Below, piece by piece: positions 35,163-43,907 of a stretch of DNA of 64,000 nucleotides. Origin of the DNA: Pseudothauera hydrothermalis (GTDB lineage Bacteria; Pseudomonadota; Gammaproteobacteria; Burkholderiales; Rhodocyclaceae); contig NZ_CP029331.1 of assembly GCF_003345255.1 (NCBI RefSeq), forward strand, positions 1,550,001-1,614,000. The letters are read 5' to 3'. Within the stretch, counting starts at the first letter, position 1. Each line of letters opens with the position of its first letter. The position numbers and the translations under genes were made by a program. The notes beneath the pieces are model-generated. The model did not search any database. It was not told the DNA's origin and was given only the letters and a program-made list of their open reading frames with translations.

Positions 35163-36662
35163 TCAGGCGGCCAGCGGCCCTGAGGCAGCACGCAGGATCA
35201 GTCCGCGGCCCACCGACTGCCATTGCCGCTGTTCTTCTTCCAGCGCGGCCGCGGTCAGCGGCAAACGCTTGAGCCAGGATTGATTGGCCACCACTTCAAG
35301 GTTGCGGCCATCCCGGCTCACCCGCAGCGGTGGAATGCCACGCCCATCCCGCGCCCGGTGTATGACGACGGCCAGCCGCAGACAGGCGATCAGCAGCCAA
35401 TCTGGGCTGGCCGGATCGAGCGCTGCAACCCGCTCCAACTTGCCGCGGTGGGCCAACACGATGCGCGCCAGACGCCCCTGGTCCATGCGCGAAAACCCCG
35501 GCATGTCCGCATTGTCCAGAATATAGGCGCTGTGTTTGTGATAACTGGAATGCGCCACCGAAATGCCGATTTCATGAAGCATCGCGGCCCAGCGCAAAAA
35601 CCGTGCGTCCGGATGGTCGGGCTGAGCGCGCTCGGCGTCCAATTGCCCGAGCAGATACAAGGCAGTGTCGGCCACCTCGTCGGCATGGCGGCGATCCACC
35701 CCGTAACGGGCCATGAAGGACGCCACGGTGGCGTCGCGCAAATCATGGTGGTGATAACGGCCAAGCAGGTCATAGAGCACACCCAGGCGCAAAGCGCCCT
35801 CGGAAAACACCATTCGCTGCAGATCGAATTCTTTGAACACCGCGCTCATGATGGAAAAGCCGCCCAGCAGCACCGGGCGACGGTCGGCACGCAGGCCGGC
35901 CAGCTCCAATCTGTCCACGCTGCCAGCGCGCAGCAGCGCGGCGCGCAGGCGCTCCAAGCCCTCGCGGGTAATGCCGCTATCTGAAAAACCGTTTTGCTCC
36001 AGTATATCGACCAGCGCCTTGGCCGAACCGCTGGAGCCCACCGCCCGCTCCCAGCCGACTTCGCGATAAGGGTGGGCGATAGCCTGCAACTCTCGGCGTG
36101 CGGCCAGTTCGGCGTCTTTCAGATTGCGCTTGTCGACACGGCCATCCGGAAAAAAATTCAGGCTGTAACTTACGCAGCCCATATACAGCGACTCCAAGAG
36201 CTGCGGCTCGAAGCTCTTGCCGATGATGAACTCGGTGGAGCCACCGCCGATATCCACCACCAGTTGACGTTTGTGGGGATCCGGCAGGCTGTGGGCCACG
36301 CCCACGTAAATGAGCCGAGCCTCTTCCCGTCCGGCAATGACCTCGATCGGAAACCCCAGGGCTTGTTCGGCCTGACGCAGAAAAGACGGCGCGTTTTTGG
36401 CGACCCGCAAGGTGTTGGTGGCCACCGCGCGCACCGAGTCGCTGGGAAAACCGCTCAAACGCTCATTGAAACGGCGCAAGGCGTCGATGCCGCGTAACTG
36501 CGCGGCTTGGTCGAGCATTTTATCCGGCCCCAATCCAGCCGCCAGTCGAACCGATTCTTTCAGGCCATCCAGCGGGTAAATCTGGTCATTGACGATCCGT
36601 CCGACCTGTAGTCGGAAGCTATTTGAGCCGAGGTCGATCGCAGCGATCAGTTCTTGCATCAT
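35163..36662 (-). CDS. ppx: Exopolyphosphatase (Ppx/GppA family)
   Basis: The 499-aa protein has the ASKHA N-terminal domain (AAIDLGSNSFRLQVGRI, GREEARLIYVGVAHSL, VVDIGGGSTEFIIG) and a C-terminal HD-like helical domain (RWAAMLHEIGISVAHSSYHK). It removes phosphate from polyphosphate and may also hydrolyse pppGpp. It is divergent from ppk1, the synthase, so synthesis and breakdown genes share a 169-bp regulatory region. Confidence 0.94.
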   Translation of the reverse strand: MMQELIAAIDLGSNSFRLQVGRIVNDQIYPLDGLKESVRLAAGLGPDKMLDQAAQLRGIDALRRFNERLSGFPSDSVRAVATNTLRVAKNAPSFLRQAEQALGFPIEVIAGREEARLIYVGVAHSLPDPHKRQLVVDIGGGSTEFIIGKSFEPQLLESLYMGCVSYSLNFFPDGRVDKRNLKDAELAARRELQAIAHPYREVGWERAVGSSGSAKALVDILEQNGFSDSGITREGLERLRAALLRAGSVDRLELAGLRADRRPVLLGGFSIMSAVFKEFDLQRMVFSEGALRLGVLYDLLGRYHHHDLRDATVASFMARYGVDRRHADEVADTALYLLGQLDAERAQPDHPDARFLRWAAMLHEIGISVAHSSYHKHSAYILDNADMPGFSRMDQGRLARIVLAHRGKLERVAALDPASPDWLLIACLRLAVVIHRARDGRGIPPLRVSRDGRNLEVVANQSWLKRLPLTAAALEEEQRQWQSVGRGLILRAASGPLAA

Positions 36663-36831
36663 TTTCCAGGTCCGACATTGCCCGCGGCAATCGAAATCCG
36701 CAGCATTCTACCCCAGCGGCCCGGCACACCGTTCGCGCGCCGGAATGCGACGCAGCAGGTGCTTGCTTGCGTCATCCTTTTGCAACACCATTGTCACATC
36801 ATGCTGGTTTCAAGTCGCCATCGGACGAGAC

Positions 36832-38913
36832 ATGTACGCCCCGTCGAACAAAAAACGCTATCCCACCGAACACTTTTTCAACCGCGAACTCTCCCTGTTG
36901 CAGTTCCAGCGCCGTGTGCTCGCCCAGGCGGCAGACCGTGAGGTGCCGCTGCTCGAACGCTTGCGTTTTTTGTGCATCGTGTCGAGCAATCTGGACGAAT
37001 TCTTCGAAATCCGCGTCTCCGGCATCAAGGAACAAATCCGTCTGGGCAGCCGGGCCGCCGGCAACGACGGCCTGTCGCCCGGCGAGCTGCTGGAGCGGGT
37101 CAGCCAGGAAGTGCATAGCATCATCGCCGAGCAGTACGAGCTGCTCAACAACGACATCCTGCCGGCGCTCGAAACAGAAGGCGTGGTTTTCCTGCGTCGC
37201 AGCTTATGGTCCGATGCCCAGCGTGAATGGGTCCGCGACTATTTCCACCGTGAGGTCATGCCGGTTCTCACCCCCATCGGCCTGGACCCGGCCCATCCTT
37301 TCCCGCGTGTGCTCAACAAGAGTCTGAACTTTGCCATCGAGCTCAAAGGCCGAGACGCCTTCGGCCGTGACTCGGGCGCTGCCATCGTACAAGCGCCGCG
37401 CGCACTGCCCCGTGTGATCCGCTTGCCGCGTGAAATCTGCAGTGAGGAATACACCTTCATCTTCCTGTCCTCGGTGCTCCATGCCCATGTGGCGGAGCTG
37501 TTTTCCGGAATGGAGGTGCTGGGTTGCTACCAGTTCCGGGTCACCCGCAACTCCGATCTGTTCGTCGACGAAGAAGAGGTCAAGGATCTGCGTGCTTCGC
37601 TCAAGGGTGAGTTGCAGCAGCGTCATTTCGGCGATGCGGTACGCCTGGAGGTGGCGGACAACTGCTCGGATGAGATGGCCGACTTCTTGCTCCAGCACTT
37701 TCGGTTGGGGCGCGGCGACTTGTATCGCACGCCCGGCATCGTCAACCTGGTGCGTCTGATGCAGGTGCCCGACTGGGTGGACCGCCCGGAACTGAAATAC
37801 CCGCCTTTCTTGCCGGGTTTGCCCAAGGCGTTGGAAAAGCGGCGAGACATTTTTGCCGCCATCCGCAACGGCGACATCCTGTTGCACCATCCTTTCCAAA
37901 GCTTCAACCCGGTCATCGATCTGTTGCGCGCGGCTGCCGACGACCCCCAGGTGGTAGCGATCAAAATGACGGTCTACCGCACCGGCACCGATTCGGTGCT
38001 CATGGAGCACCTTGCCCGCGCCGCGCAAAAAGGCAAGGAAGTCACCGTGGTGCTGGAGCTGATGGCGCGCTTCGATGAGGAAGCCAACATCAGCTGGGCC
38101 AACCGTCTGGAGGAAGTCGGCGTGCATGTGGTCTATGGCGTGTTCGGCTACAAGACGCACGCCAAGCTGCTGATGCTGGTGCGCCGCGAAGAACAGGGAC
38201 TGCGCCGTTATGTGCATCTGGGCACTGGCAACTACCATCCACGCACCACCCGCTTTTACACCGACTTCGGCCTGCTGACCTGCAATGAGGCAATGGGGGA
38301 GGATGTCGCCGAAGTGTTCAAGCAACTCACCGGCCTGGGCAAGGCCAGCGCGCTCAAGCACCTGTGGCAGGCGCCTTTTGCCTTGCAACCGAATGTGGTG
38401 GCAGCGATCGACGCCGAGGCCGATATTGCGCGCGCCGGCCGCAAAGGCCGCATCATCGCCAAAATGAACGCACTGTTGGAACCGGAAGTGATCGAGGCGT
38501 TGTACGCCGCTTCACAAGCCGGCGTGGAAATCGATCTGATCGTGCGCGGCCCCTGCGCGCTCAAGCCACGGGTGCCGGGCTTGTCGGACAACATCCGGGT
38601 ACGCTCAGTGATTGGCCGTTTCCTGGAGCACCACCGCATTTTCTATTTTCATGCCGATGGCAGGGACCGCATTTATCTATCCAGCGCCGACTGGATGGAC
38701 CGCAATTTCTTCCGCCGCATCGAAATCGCCTTTCCGGTGCTCGATCCGCGGCTCAAACGCCGGGTCATGAAAGAGGGGCTGCGCGCCTATCTATTGGACA
38801 ACAGCCAAGCCTGGGAAATGCAGCCGGACGGCAGCTATCGGCGCAAGCATCCGCGCGGTGTGCGGCGCGCGGCGCAAAGCATCTTGTTGAGCGAGCTGGC
38901 CAGTGCAAGCTGA
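36832..38913 (+). CDS. ppk1: Polyphosphate kinase 1
   Basis: PPK1 makes polyphosphate from ATP. The 693-aa protein has the N domain (FFNRELSLLQFQRRVLAQA, SNLDEFFEIRVSGIKEQ), the H domain and two PLD-like C domains with the autophosphorylated His in YKTHAKLLMLVRR and the second in FLEHHRIFYFHADG. The frame upstream to 36589 is antisense to ppx, so I start at the ATG at 36832 (MYAPSNKKRYPTEHFFNREL). It is convergent with relA; 41 bp separate the two stops and no terminator is clear. Confidence 0.97.
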   Translation: MYAPSNKKRYPTEHFFNRELSLLQFQRRVLAQAADREVPLLERLRFLCIVSSNLDEFFEIRVSGIKEQIRLGSRAAGNDGLSPGELLERVSQEVHSIIAEQYELLNNDILPALETEGVVFLRRSLWSDAQREWVRDYFHREVMPVLTPIGLDPAHPFPRVLNKSLNFAIELKGRDAFGRDSGAAIVQAPRALPRVIRLPREICSEEYTFIFLSSVLHAHVAELFSGMEVLGCYQFRVTRNSDLFVDEEEVKDLRASLKGELQQRHFGDAVRLEVADNCSDEMADFLLQHFRLGRGDLYRTPGIVNLVRLMQVPDWVDRPELKYPPFLPGLPKALEKRRDIFAAIRNGDILLHHPFQSFNPVIDLLRAAADDPQVVAIKMTVYRTGTDSVLMEHLARAAQKGKEVTVVLELMARFDEEANISWANRLEEVGVHVVYGVFGYKTHAKLLMLVRREEQGLRRYVHLGTGNYHPRTTRFYTDFGLLTCNEAMGEDVAEVFKQLTGLGKASALKHLWQAPFALQPNVVAAIDAEADIARAGRKGRIIAKMNALLEPEVIEALYAASQAGVEIDLIVRGPCALKPRVPGLSDNIRVRSVIGRFLEHHRIFYFHADGRDRIYLSSADWMDRNFFRRIEIAFPVLDPRLKRRVMKEGLRAYLLDNSQAWEMQPDGSYRRKHPRGVRRAAQSILLSELASAS

Positions 38914-38954
38914 AACAGCCGGAAGACAGCCCGCAGCGGCTTACCAAAGACCGG

Positions 38955-41156
38955 CTAACGGCGCTGCGCGTCGATCACGCCTGCTACCTCGCGGATCAGC
39001 GAGATCGCGCGCTGCAATTGCGTGACACTGCCCACTTCCATGGTAAAGCGCATATAGGCCGTCCCCTTTTTGGTCAGCGTATTGACCGCGGTGACATTGA
39101 GCTTCTCCCGCGACAACACCTCGGAGATGTCGCGTAACAAGCCTTGACGATCGATGGCCTGGATCGCGAGATCGACCGGAAACACCGCCTGGCGGCTGTT
39201 ATACGCCTGCTCGCCCCACTCGGCGGGAATGACGCGCTCCGGATGCCGGCTGGCAAGTTGCTGGAAATCGCGGCAATCCACACGGTGGATGGAAATGCCG
39301 CGGCCGCGGGTCACAAAGCCTTCGATGGCATCCGGCGGCGCCGGTTTGCAGCAACGCGACAGCGAGGTGAGCAGCTTGCCCACTCCGACGATCAACACTT
39401 TGTCGCTGGAGTCGCCCGAGCGGCTGCGTCCGACCACGATTTCCGGCTCGACCGCCGCCTCGGCGCCGGTGTCCGCTTCGCGCAGTGCCACCTGCACCGC
39501 ACGCGGACCGATTTCTCCGCGGCCAGCCGCCACGAACATGGCCTCGGCGTTTTTGAAGCCGAGTTTGCCGGCAAGCTCCTCGATATTGGCCTGGGCGTGG
39601 CCGTCGCGCTGCATCTCGCGGGTGACGAAACTGCGCCCGCGAGCGAGCAGCTCTTCTTCTTCGAGCTGGCTGAAATACTGCTTGATCTTGTTGCGCGCAC
39701 GGCTCGTGGTCACATAACCCTGACGCGGGTCCAACCAGTCCCGCGACGGGCCGCCTTCTTTGGCCGCGGTGATCTCCACCGTCTGGCCGCTTTCCAGCGC
39801 AGTGTTGAGCGGCACCAGGTGGCCGTCCACCTTGGCTCCGCGGCAGCGGTGACCCAGATCGGTATGCACCCGGTAGGCGAAATCCACCGGCGTGGCACCG
39901 CGCGGCAGGTCCACCACCCTGCCCTGCGGGGTCAGCACATAAAGGGTGTCGTCCAGGGCGGCGCGTTTGAAGCGTTCCAGCCAGTCAGCGGAATCGGCCA
40001 CTTCGTCGCGCCACGATAGCAGGCTTCTGAGCAGGGCGATTTTTTCGTCATAGTCGCCGCCATGCCGGCTGCCTTCTTTGTAGCGCCAGTGCGCCGCCAC
40101 GCCGAGTTCGGCATGGCGATGCATTTCATGGGTGCGAATCTGCACTTCCAGGGCGCGGCCATCGCCCGCCAGCACCGCGGTATGCAGCGACTGATAGTTG
40201 TTGCCCTTGGGCTTGGAGATATAGTCGTCGTACTCCTTGCTGATCGGCTGCCAGATTTGGTGCACGATACCCAGCACGGTGTAGCAATCGCGCACCTCGT
40301 CGACCAGTACGCGCAGCGCGCGGATGTCATAGACCTCGGAAAAATCGAGGTTTTTTTTGCGCATCTTGTTATAGATGCTGTAGATGTGCTTGGGTCGGCC
40401 ATAGACTTCGGCGCGGATGCCCACCGCGGCAATCTCGCTGCGCAACCGTTCAATGGCCTTGTCGATGAAGCTCTCGCGCTCGACCCGGCGCTCATCGAGC
40501 ATCTTGGCGATGCGCTTGTAGGTGTCGGGCTCGAGGAAGCGGAAGGAAAGGTCCTCCAGTTCCCATTTGAGTTGCCATACCCCCAGCCGGTTGGCCAGCG
40601 GCGCGTAAATGTCCAGACTTTCCCGCGCCACGTCCAAACGGGCGTCGTCGGGATGGGCGGCGTAGTAACGCAGGGTCTGTGTGCGTGAGGCCAGCCGCAA
40701 CAGCACCACGCGGATGTCCTGCACCATGGCCAGCAACATCTTGCGCAGCACTTCGGCCTGGGTGCGCACCTCTGGCGCGCTGGCGGTGGCGGTCATACGG
40801 GTGATGAGGCGCAGACCGTTGAGCTTGCGCAAACCATCGACCAACTGCGCCACGAATTGGCCAAAATCGTCTTTCAGACGGTCAATGTCCTGGCCGAGCG
40901 CATCGCAGGCGGCAAACAGCAGCGCGGCGATACGGGTATCCGCATCCAGTCGCAAGGAAGCGCAAATCAACGACATGCCCAAGGCGTGCTGCCAGACCGG
41001 CTCCCCGGTACCCAATAAACGATCTTGGTAGAGATCCCGTGCCAGGGCGACCGCTTTTTCAAGCAAGGCGCGTTCGTTGTCGCTCAGGCCCTCGGCCAGT
41101 GTGTCGACAGGCAGCAGGGCGTCGTCCTTGGGCAGGGCATGTGTGACGGAAACCAT
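38955..41156 (-). CDS. relA: RelA-type GTP pyrophosphokinase
   Basis: The 733-aa protein has a degenerate N-terminal hydrolase domain, a synthetase domain (YGRPKHIYSIYNKMRKKNLD, YDIRALRVLV), TGS (DLPRGATPVDFAYRVHTDLG) and a C-terminal ACT domain. Where bifunctional SpoT has H-D-V-x-E-D, this protein reads FAACDAL, so (p)ppGpp hydrolysis should be lost and it is the ribosome-linked RelA. I start at the ATG at 41156; the frame reaches 41204. It is divergent from the EamA gene. Confidence 0.93.
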   Translation of the reverse strand: MVSVTHALPKDDALLPVDTLAEGLSDNERALLEKAVALARDLYQDRLLGTGEPVWQHALGMSLICASLRLDADTRIAALLFAACDALGQDIDRLKDDFGQFVAQLVDGLRKLNGLRLITRMTATASAPEVRTQAEVLRKMLLAMVQDIRVVLLRLASRTQTLRYYAAHPDDARLDVARESLDIYAPLANRLGVWQLKWELEDLSFRFLEPDTYKRIAKMLDERRVERESFIDKAIERLRSEIAAVGIRAEVYGRPKHIYSIYNKMRKKNLDFSEVYDIRALRVLVDEVRDCYTVLGIVHQIWQPISKEYDDYISKPKGNNYQSLHTAVLAGDGRALEVQIRTHEMHRHAELGVAAHWRYKEGSRHGGDYDEKIALLRSLLSWRDEVADSADWLERFKRAALDDTLYVLTPQGRVVDLPRGATPVDFAYRVHTDLGHRCRGAKVDGHLVPLNTALESGQTVEITAAKEGGPSRDWLDPRQGYVTTSRARNKIKQYFSQLEEEELLARGRSFVTREMQRDGHAQANIEELAGKLGFKNAEAMFVAAGRGEIGPRAVQVALREADTGAEAAVEPEIVVGRSRSGDSSDKVLIVGVGKLLTSLSRCCKPAPPDAIEGFVTRGRGISIHRVDCRDFQQLASRHPERVIPAEWGEQAYNSRQAVFPVDLAIQAIDRQGLLRDISEVLSREKLNVTAVNTLTKKGTAYMRFTMEVGSVTQLQRAISLIREVAGVIDAQRR

Positions 41157-41265
41157 GGCGCGGATTATCCCATAACCATCAAACCGCAGGCGCACAATGC
41201 GCACCTATCGCGCGGTGCAATGTGCCATCATCGGCGCTCACCACAACAACAACCCGAACGCTTCG

Positions 41266-42159
41266 ATGAAACGCCTCTTCGCCAACCCCTATCTGCTGCT
41301 CACGCTCACCGCACTGTTTTGGTCCGGCAACATGGTCATCGGCCGCGGTCTGCGCGAAGCGGTGCCGCCGCTCGCGCTGGCGTTTTGGCGCTGGACCATT
41401 GCGCTGGCGCTGGTGCTGCCCTTTGCGCTGCCCAAGTTGCGCAATCAGTGGCCGATCCTGCGCGCTCACTGGCGGCCAATGCTGGCACTGGGGGTGCTCG
41501 GTGTGGGCTGCTACAACACCTTTGCCTACATCGCATTGCAATACACCACGGCCACCAACGCCACCTTGCTCAATTCCTTCATCCCGATTGCCACCATTGC
41601 GCTGGCCTTCGTGCTGCTCGGCAAACGGCTGACCCGCAGCGAGGCACTGGGCGTGGCGGTTTCGCTCGTCGGAGTGACAAGCATCGTCAGCCACGGCGAG
41701 CCCGCCACTCTACTCGCTTTGAGCCTGAATACCGGCGACCTGTGGATGCTGGGTGCGGTACTGGTCTGGGGGCTTTACACCGTGGGTCTGCAGTGGCGTC
41801 CGCAGGGGCTGGACCCGATGGTGATGCTGTTTGCCTTCACCGTCATCGGACTGGCGGCGCTCGCGCCGTTTTACGCCTGGGAACTGGCCGGCGGGCGCAG
41901 CATCGATCTGCATGCCGGTTCACTGCTGGGGATTTTATACACCGGCATCTTTCCGGGCTTTCTCGGTTATGTGTTCTACAACGCCGGTGTGGCTGCAGTG
42001 GGGCCGGCGCGCGGGGCCCTGTTCATCCATTTGATGCCGGTATTCGGCACCCTGCTGGCGGCCTTGTTCCTTGGCGAACGGCCGCACGGTTACCACTTTG
42101 TGGGCATCGGTCTGGTGTTTGCCGGCATTTTTCTCACCATGCAAAAACGGTCGCGCTGA
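41266..42159 (+). CDS. EamA/DMT-family transporter
   Basis: This is a 297-aa integral membrane protein with about ten helices and two EamA repeats (LLTLTALFWSGNMVIGRGL... and LLGILYTGIFPGFLGYVFYN...). The substrate is unknown; relatives export amino acids or metabolites. I start at the ATG at 41266 (MKRLFANPYLLL), since the upstream 23 codons are not hydrophobic or conserved-looking. It overlaps the mtfA start by one base. Confidence 0.88.
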   Translation: MKRLFANPYLLLTLTALFWSGNMVIGRGLREAVPPLALAFWRWTIALALVLPFALPKLRNQWPILRAHWRPMLALGVLGVGCYNTFAYIALQYTTATNATLLNSFIPIATIALAFVLLGKRLTRSEALGVAVSLVGVTSIVSHGEPATLLALSLNTGDLWMLGAVLVWGLYTVGLQWRPQGLDPMVMLFAFTVIGLAALAPFYAWELAGGRSIDLHAGSLLGILYTGIFPGFLGYVFYNAGVAAVGPARGALFIHLMPVFGTLLAALFLGERPHGYHFVGIGLVFAGIFLTMQKRSR

Positions 42160-42935
42160 TGCTGGGTTGGCTGCGCCGTCTGTTCGTCCAACCGGGCAAT
42201 CCACCCACCGTGGCCGAGCCGCTGTGGCAAGAGGTGGAGCGCCGTCTGCCCTTCCTGAACTTTCTGTCCATCGCCGAGCGTCAGCGTCTGCGCAGCATGG
42301 CGATCGAGTTTGTGCGCAAAAAACAGTTCTACGGCGCGCACGGTTTTGCGGTGACCGACCGGATCATGCTGGAAATTGCCCTGCAAGCCTGCCTGCCGGT
42401 GCTCAACATCGGCTTGCAGGCTTATCGCGGTTGGGTGGGCATTGTGGTTTATCCGGGCGAGTTCGTCATTGCGCGCCAAGTGATGGACGAAGACGGCGTG
42501 ATGCACGAGTACGACGACCCGGTGCTAGGCGAAGCCTGGGAGGGCGGTCCGGTGTTGCTGTCATGGTTTGACGAAGCTCAGGCCCCGCACGGCGTCAACG
42601 TGGTCATCCATGAATTCGCCCACAAGCTGGACATGGCTAACGGCGCCGCGGACGGTTTTCCCCCGCTGCCGCCGCAGATGTCGCGCACCGCCTGGCGCGA
42701 AGCCTTTAGCGTGGCCTTCGAGCACTTTTGCGAGCAGGTGGAAAAAGGCCAAGACACGGTGCTCGACCCCTACGCCGCCGAGCATCCGGGCGAATTTTTC
42801 GCCGTGGCCGTCGAAAGTTTTTTCCTCGATCCAAATGGGCTACGGGACGCTTTTCCTGCGGTCTATGACCAGCTTGCCAGCTATTTTGGTCTGGATCCGG
42901 CAAACGTCAAAAAAGCCGATCAATCTTTGCGCTGA
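42159..42935 (+). CDS. mtfA: Zinc-dependent peptidase, MtfA family
   Basis: MtfA (M90 family) binds and inactivates the glucose regulator Mlc in E. coli and has aminopeptidase activity. The 258-aa protein has the zinc site HEFAHKLDMANG (HExxH) and the downstream conserved EHPGEFFAVAVESFF, where a Glu completes the site. The start ATG shares bases with the EamA stop (TGATG), so it is translationally coupled. No Mlc or pts genes are nearby. Confidence 0.93.
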   Translation: MLGWLRRLFVQPGNPPTVAEPLWQEVERRLPFLNFLSIAERQRLRSMAIEFVRKKQFYGAHGFAVTDRIMLEIALQACLPVLNIGLQAYRGWVGIVVYPGEFVIARQVMDEDGVMHEYDDPVLGEAWEGGPVLLSWFDEAQAPHGVNVVIHEFAHKLDMANGAADGFPPLPPQMSRTAWREAFSVAFEHFCEQVEKGQDTVLDPYAAEHPGEFFAVAVESFFLDPNGLRDAFPAVYDQLASYFGLDPANVKKADQSLR

Positions 42936-43397
42936 AGCAGGCGCGCAGCAGCGCAGCCGCCCCCGCCGGTGTCCGAGCTGAGCGTATTCGAGCCCGCACG
43001 GCAGGGCCGAGGCGGGGTTCATCGGGCGACACCTGCAAAACATTGCTGATCGATGTCGGCCGTTTTGCAAAAACATTTCACCCAATGAAACAATCGCCGC
43101 TTTGCAGCCCTCCGATTGGCTGTCTAAGCTGGAACCGTCACCCTCGCGCACACCCATCTGCCGGGCGCGTGGCGCAGCGGCGACACCGACGCGGATCAGC
43201 CAACACTTGGAGGATGTCCCATGACCATTACCTGGATTCTGGTTGCCAATGCCAGCTTGTGCAGACTGTATGAAAACCTCGGCCCCAAAAAGGGGCTCAA
43301 GCTGGTCAAGGAACTGATCCATCCGCAAAGCAGGCAGAAAAACGCCGAACTGGTGTAACCGTCCGAGCGACCCCGTTCCCCGGCGGTGCCGAGGGCT

Positions 43398-43907
43398 TCA
43401 GAGGTCGACGACGTGCCTGAGCAGTCCGAACGACACGCGCCAGCCGGGCTCGTTCTCGCAGTCGACGCTGGCCGTCTTCTGATTGATGCGCACGATGGTG
43501 CCGATGCGCGTCTGCAGATGGCGATCCTCGAAGCTGACGCGATCGCCGACGCGGAAGTCCTCGCGGGTGGGACGTTGGGCGGGCTTGGCGGTTGGCACCT
43601 GAGGCGCGGCGCGGCTGTCGGCAGGGAGTTCGATCGCTGCATAGGGCAGCGTCCAGGTCGCACGGGTGGCGTCGTCCTGCACCGTGACTTGAGTGTCCTT
43701 CATCGCCACCACGGTGCCGCTTCGCAGTTGCAGTGCGGCACCCGGGGCTTTCCCGTCCACGAAACGCACCCGTTTCCCCAGGTTCAGATGCAGCCGGATC
43801 TGCACGATCCGCGACGGATCCGACATCAGACGCTCGATCACGCGCGACAGGTGGAACAGTTCGAGCGAGCTTGCGCGGTTGAGGGCTTCGAGGGTGGCGG
43901 GATCCAT
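43398..43907 (-). CDS. IS66 accessory protein with two SH3/KOW-like repeats
   Basis: This is a 169-aa protein of unknown function. It has two similar beta-rich segments: GKRVRFVDG...RSGTVVAMKDTQVTVQDD...TWTLPYAAIEL at about 44-95, and GDRVSFEDRHLQTRIGTIVR...SVDCENEPGWRVSFGLL at about 119-164. Each has the G-x-x-V-x-F...G-T-V/I-V pattern seen in KOW or SH3-like nucleic-acid-binding folds. The N-terminal 40 residues look helical. Its ATG overlaps the tnpC stop (TGATG), so it is made with the transposase. The canonical IS66 has only tnpA, tnpB and tnpC plus occasional passengers. Confidence 0.7.
   Translation of the reverse strand: MDPATLEALNRASSLELFHLSRVIERLMSDPSRIVQIRLHLNLGKRVRFVDGKAPGAALQLRSGTVVAMKDTQVTVQDDATRATWTLPYAAIELPADSRAAPQVPTAKPAQRPTREDFRVGDRVSFEDRHLQTRIGTIVRINQKTASVDCENEPGWRVSFGLLRHVVDL

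Noticed and set aside
36780-36797. Pho box between ppx and ppk1 (TTGCAAC-ACCA-TTGTCAC)
   Set aside because: The 7-4-7 spacing fits but only the second half agrees well with the consensus, so it is too weak to list.
41025-42158. N-terminal extension of the mtfA frame by 378 codons
   Set aside because: The extension overlaps relA and the EamA gene in other frames and its composition is not protein-like. MtfA family length supports the ATG at 42159.
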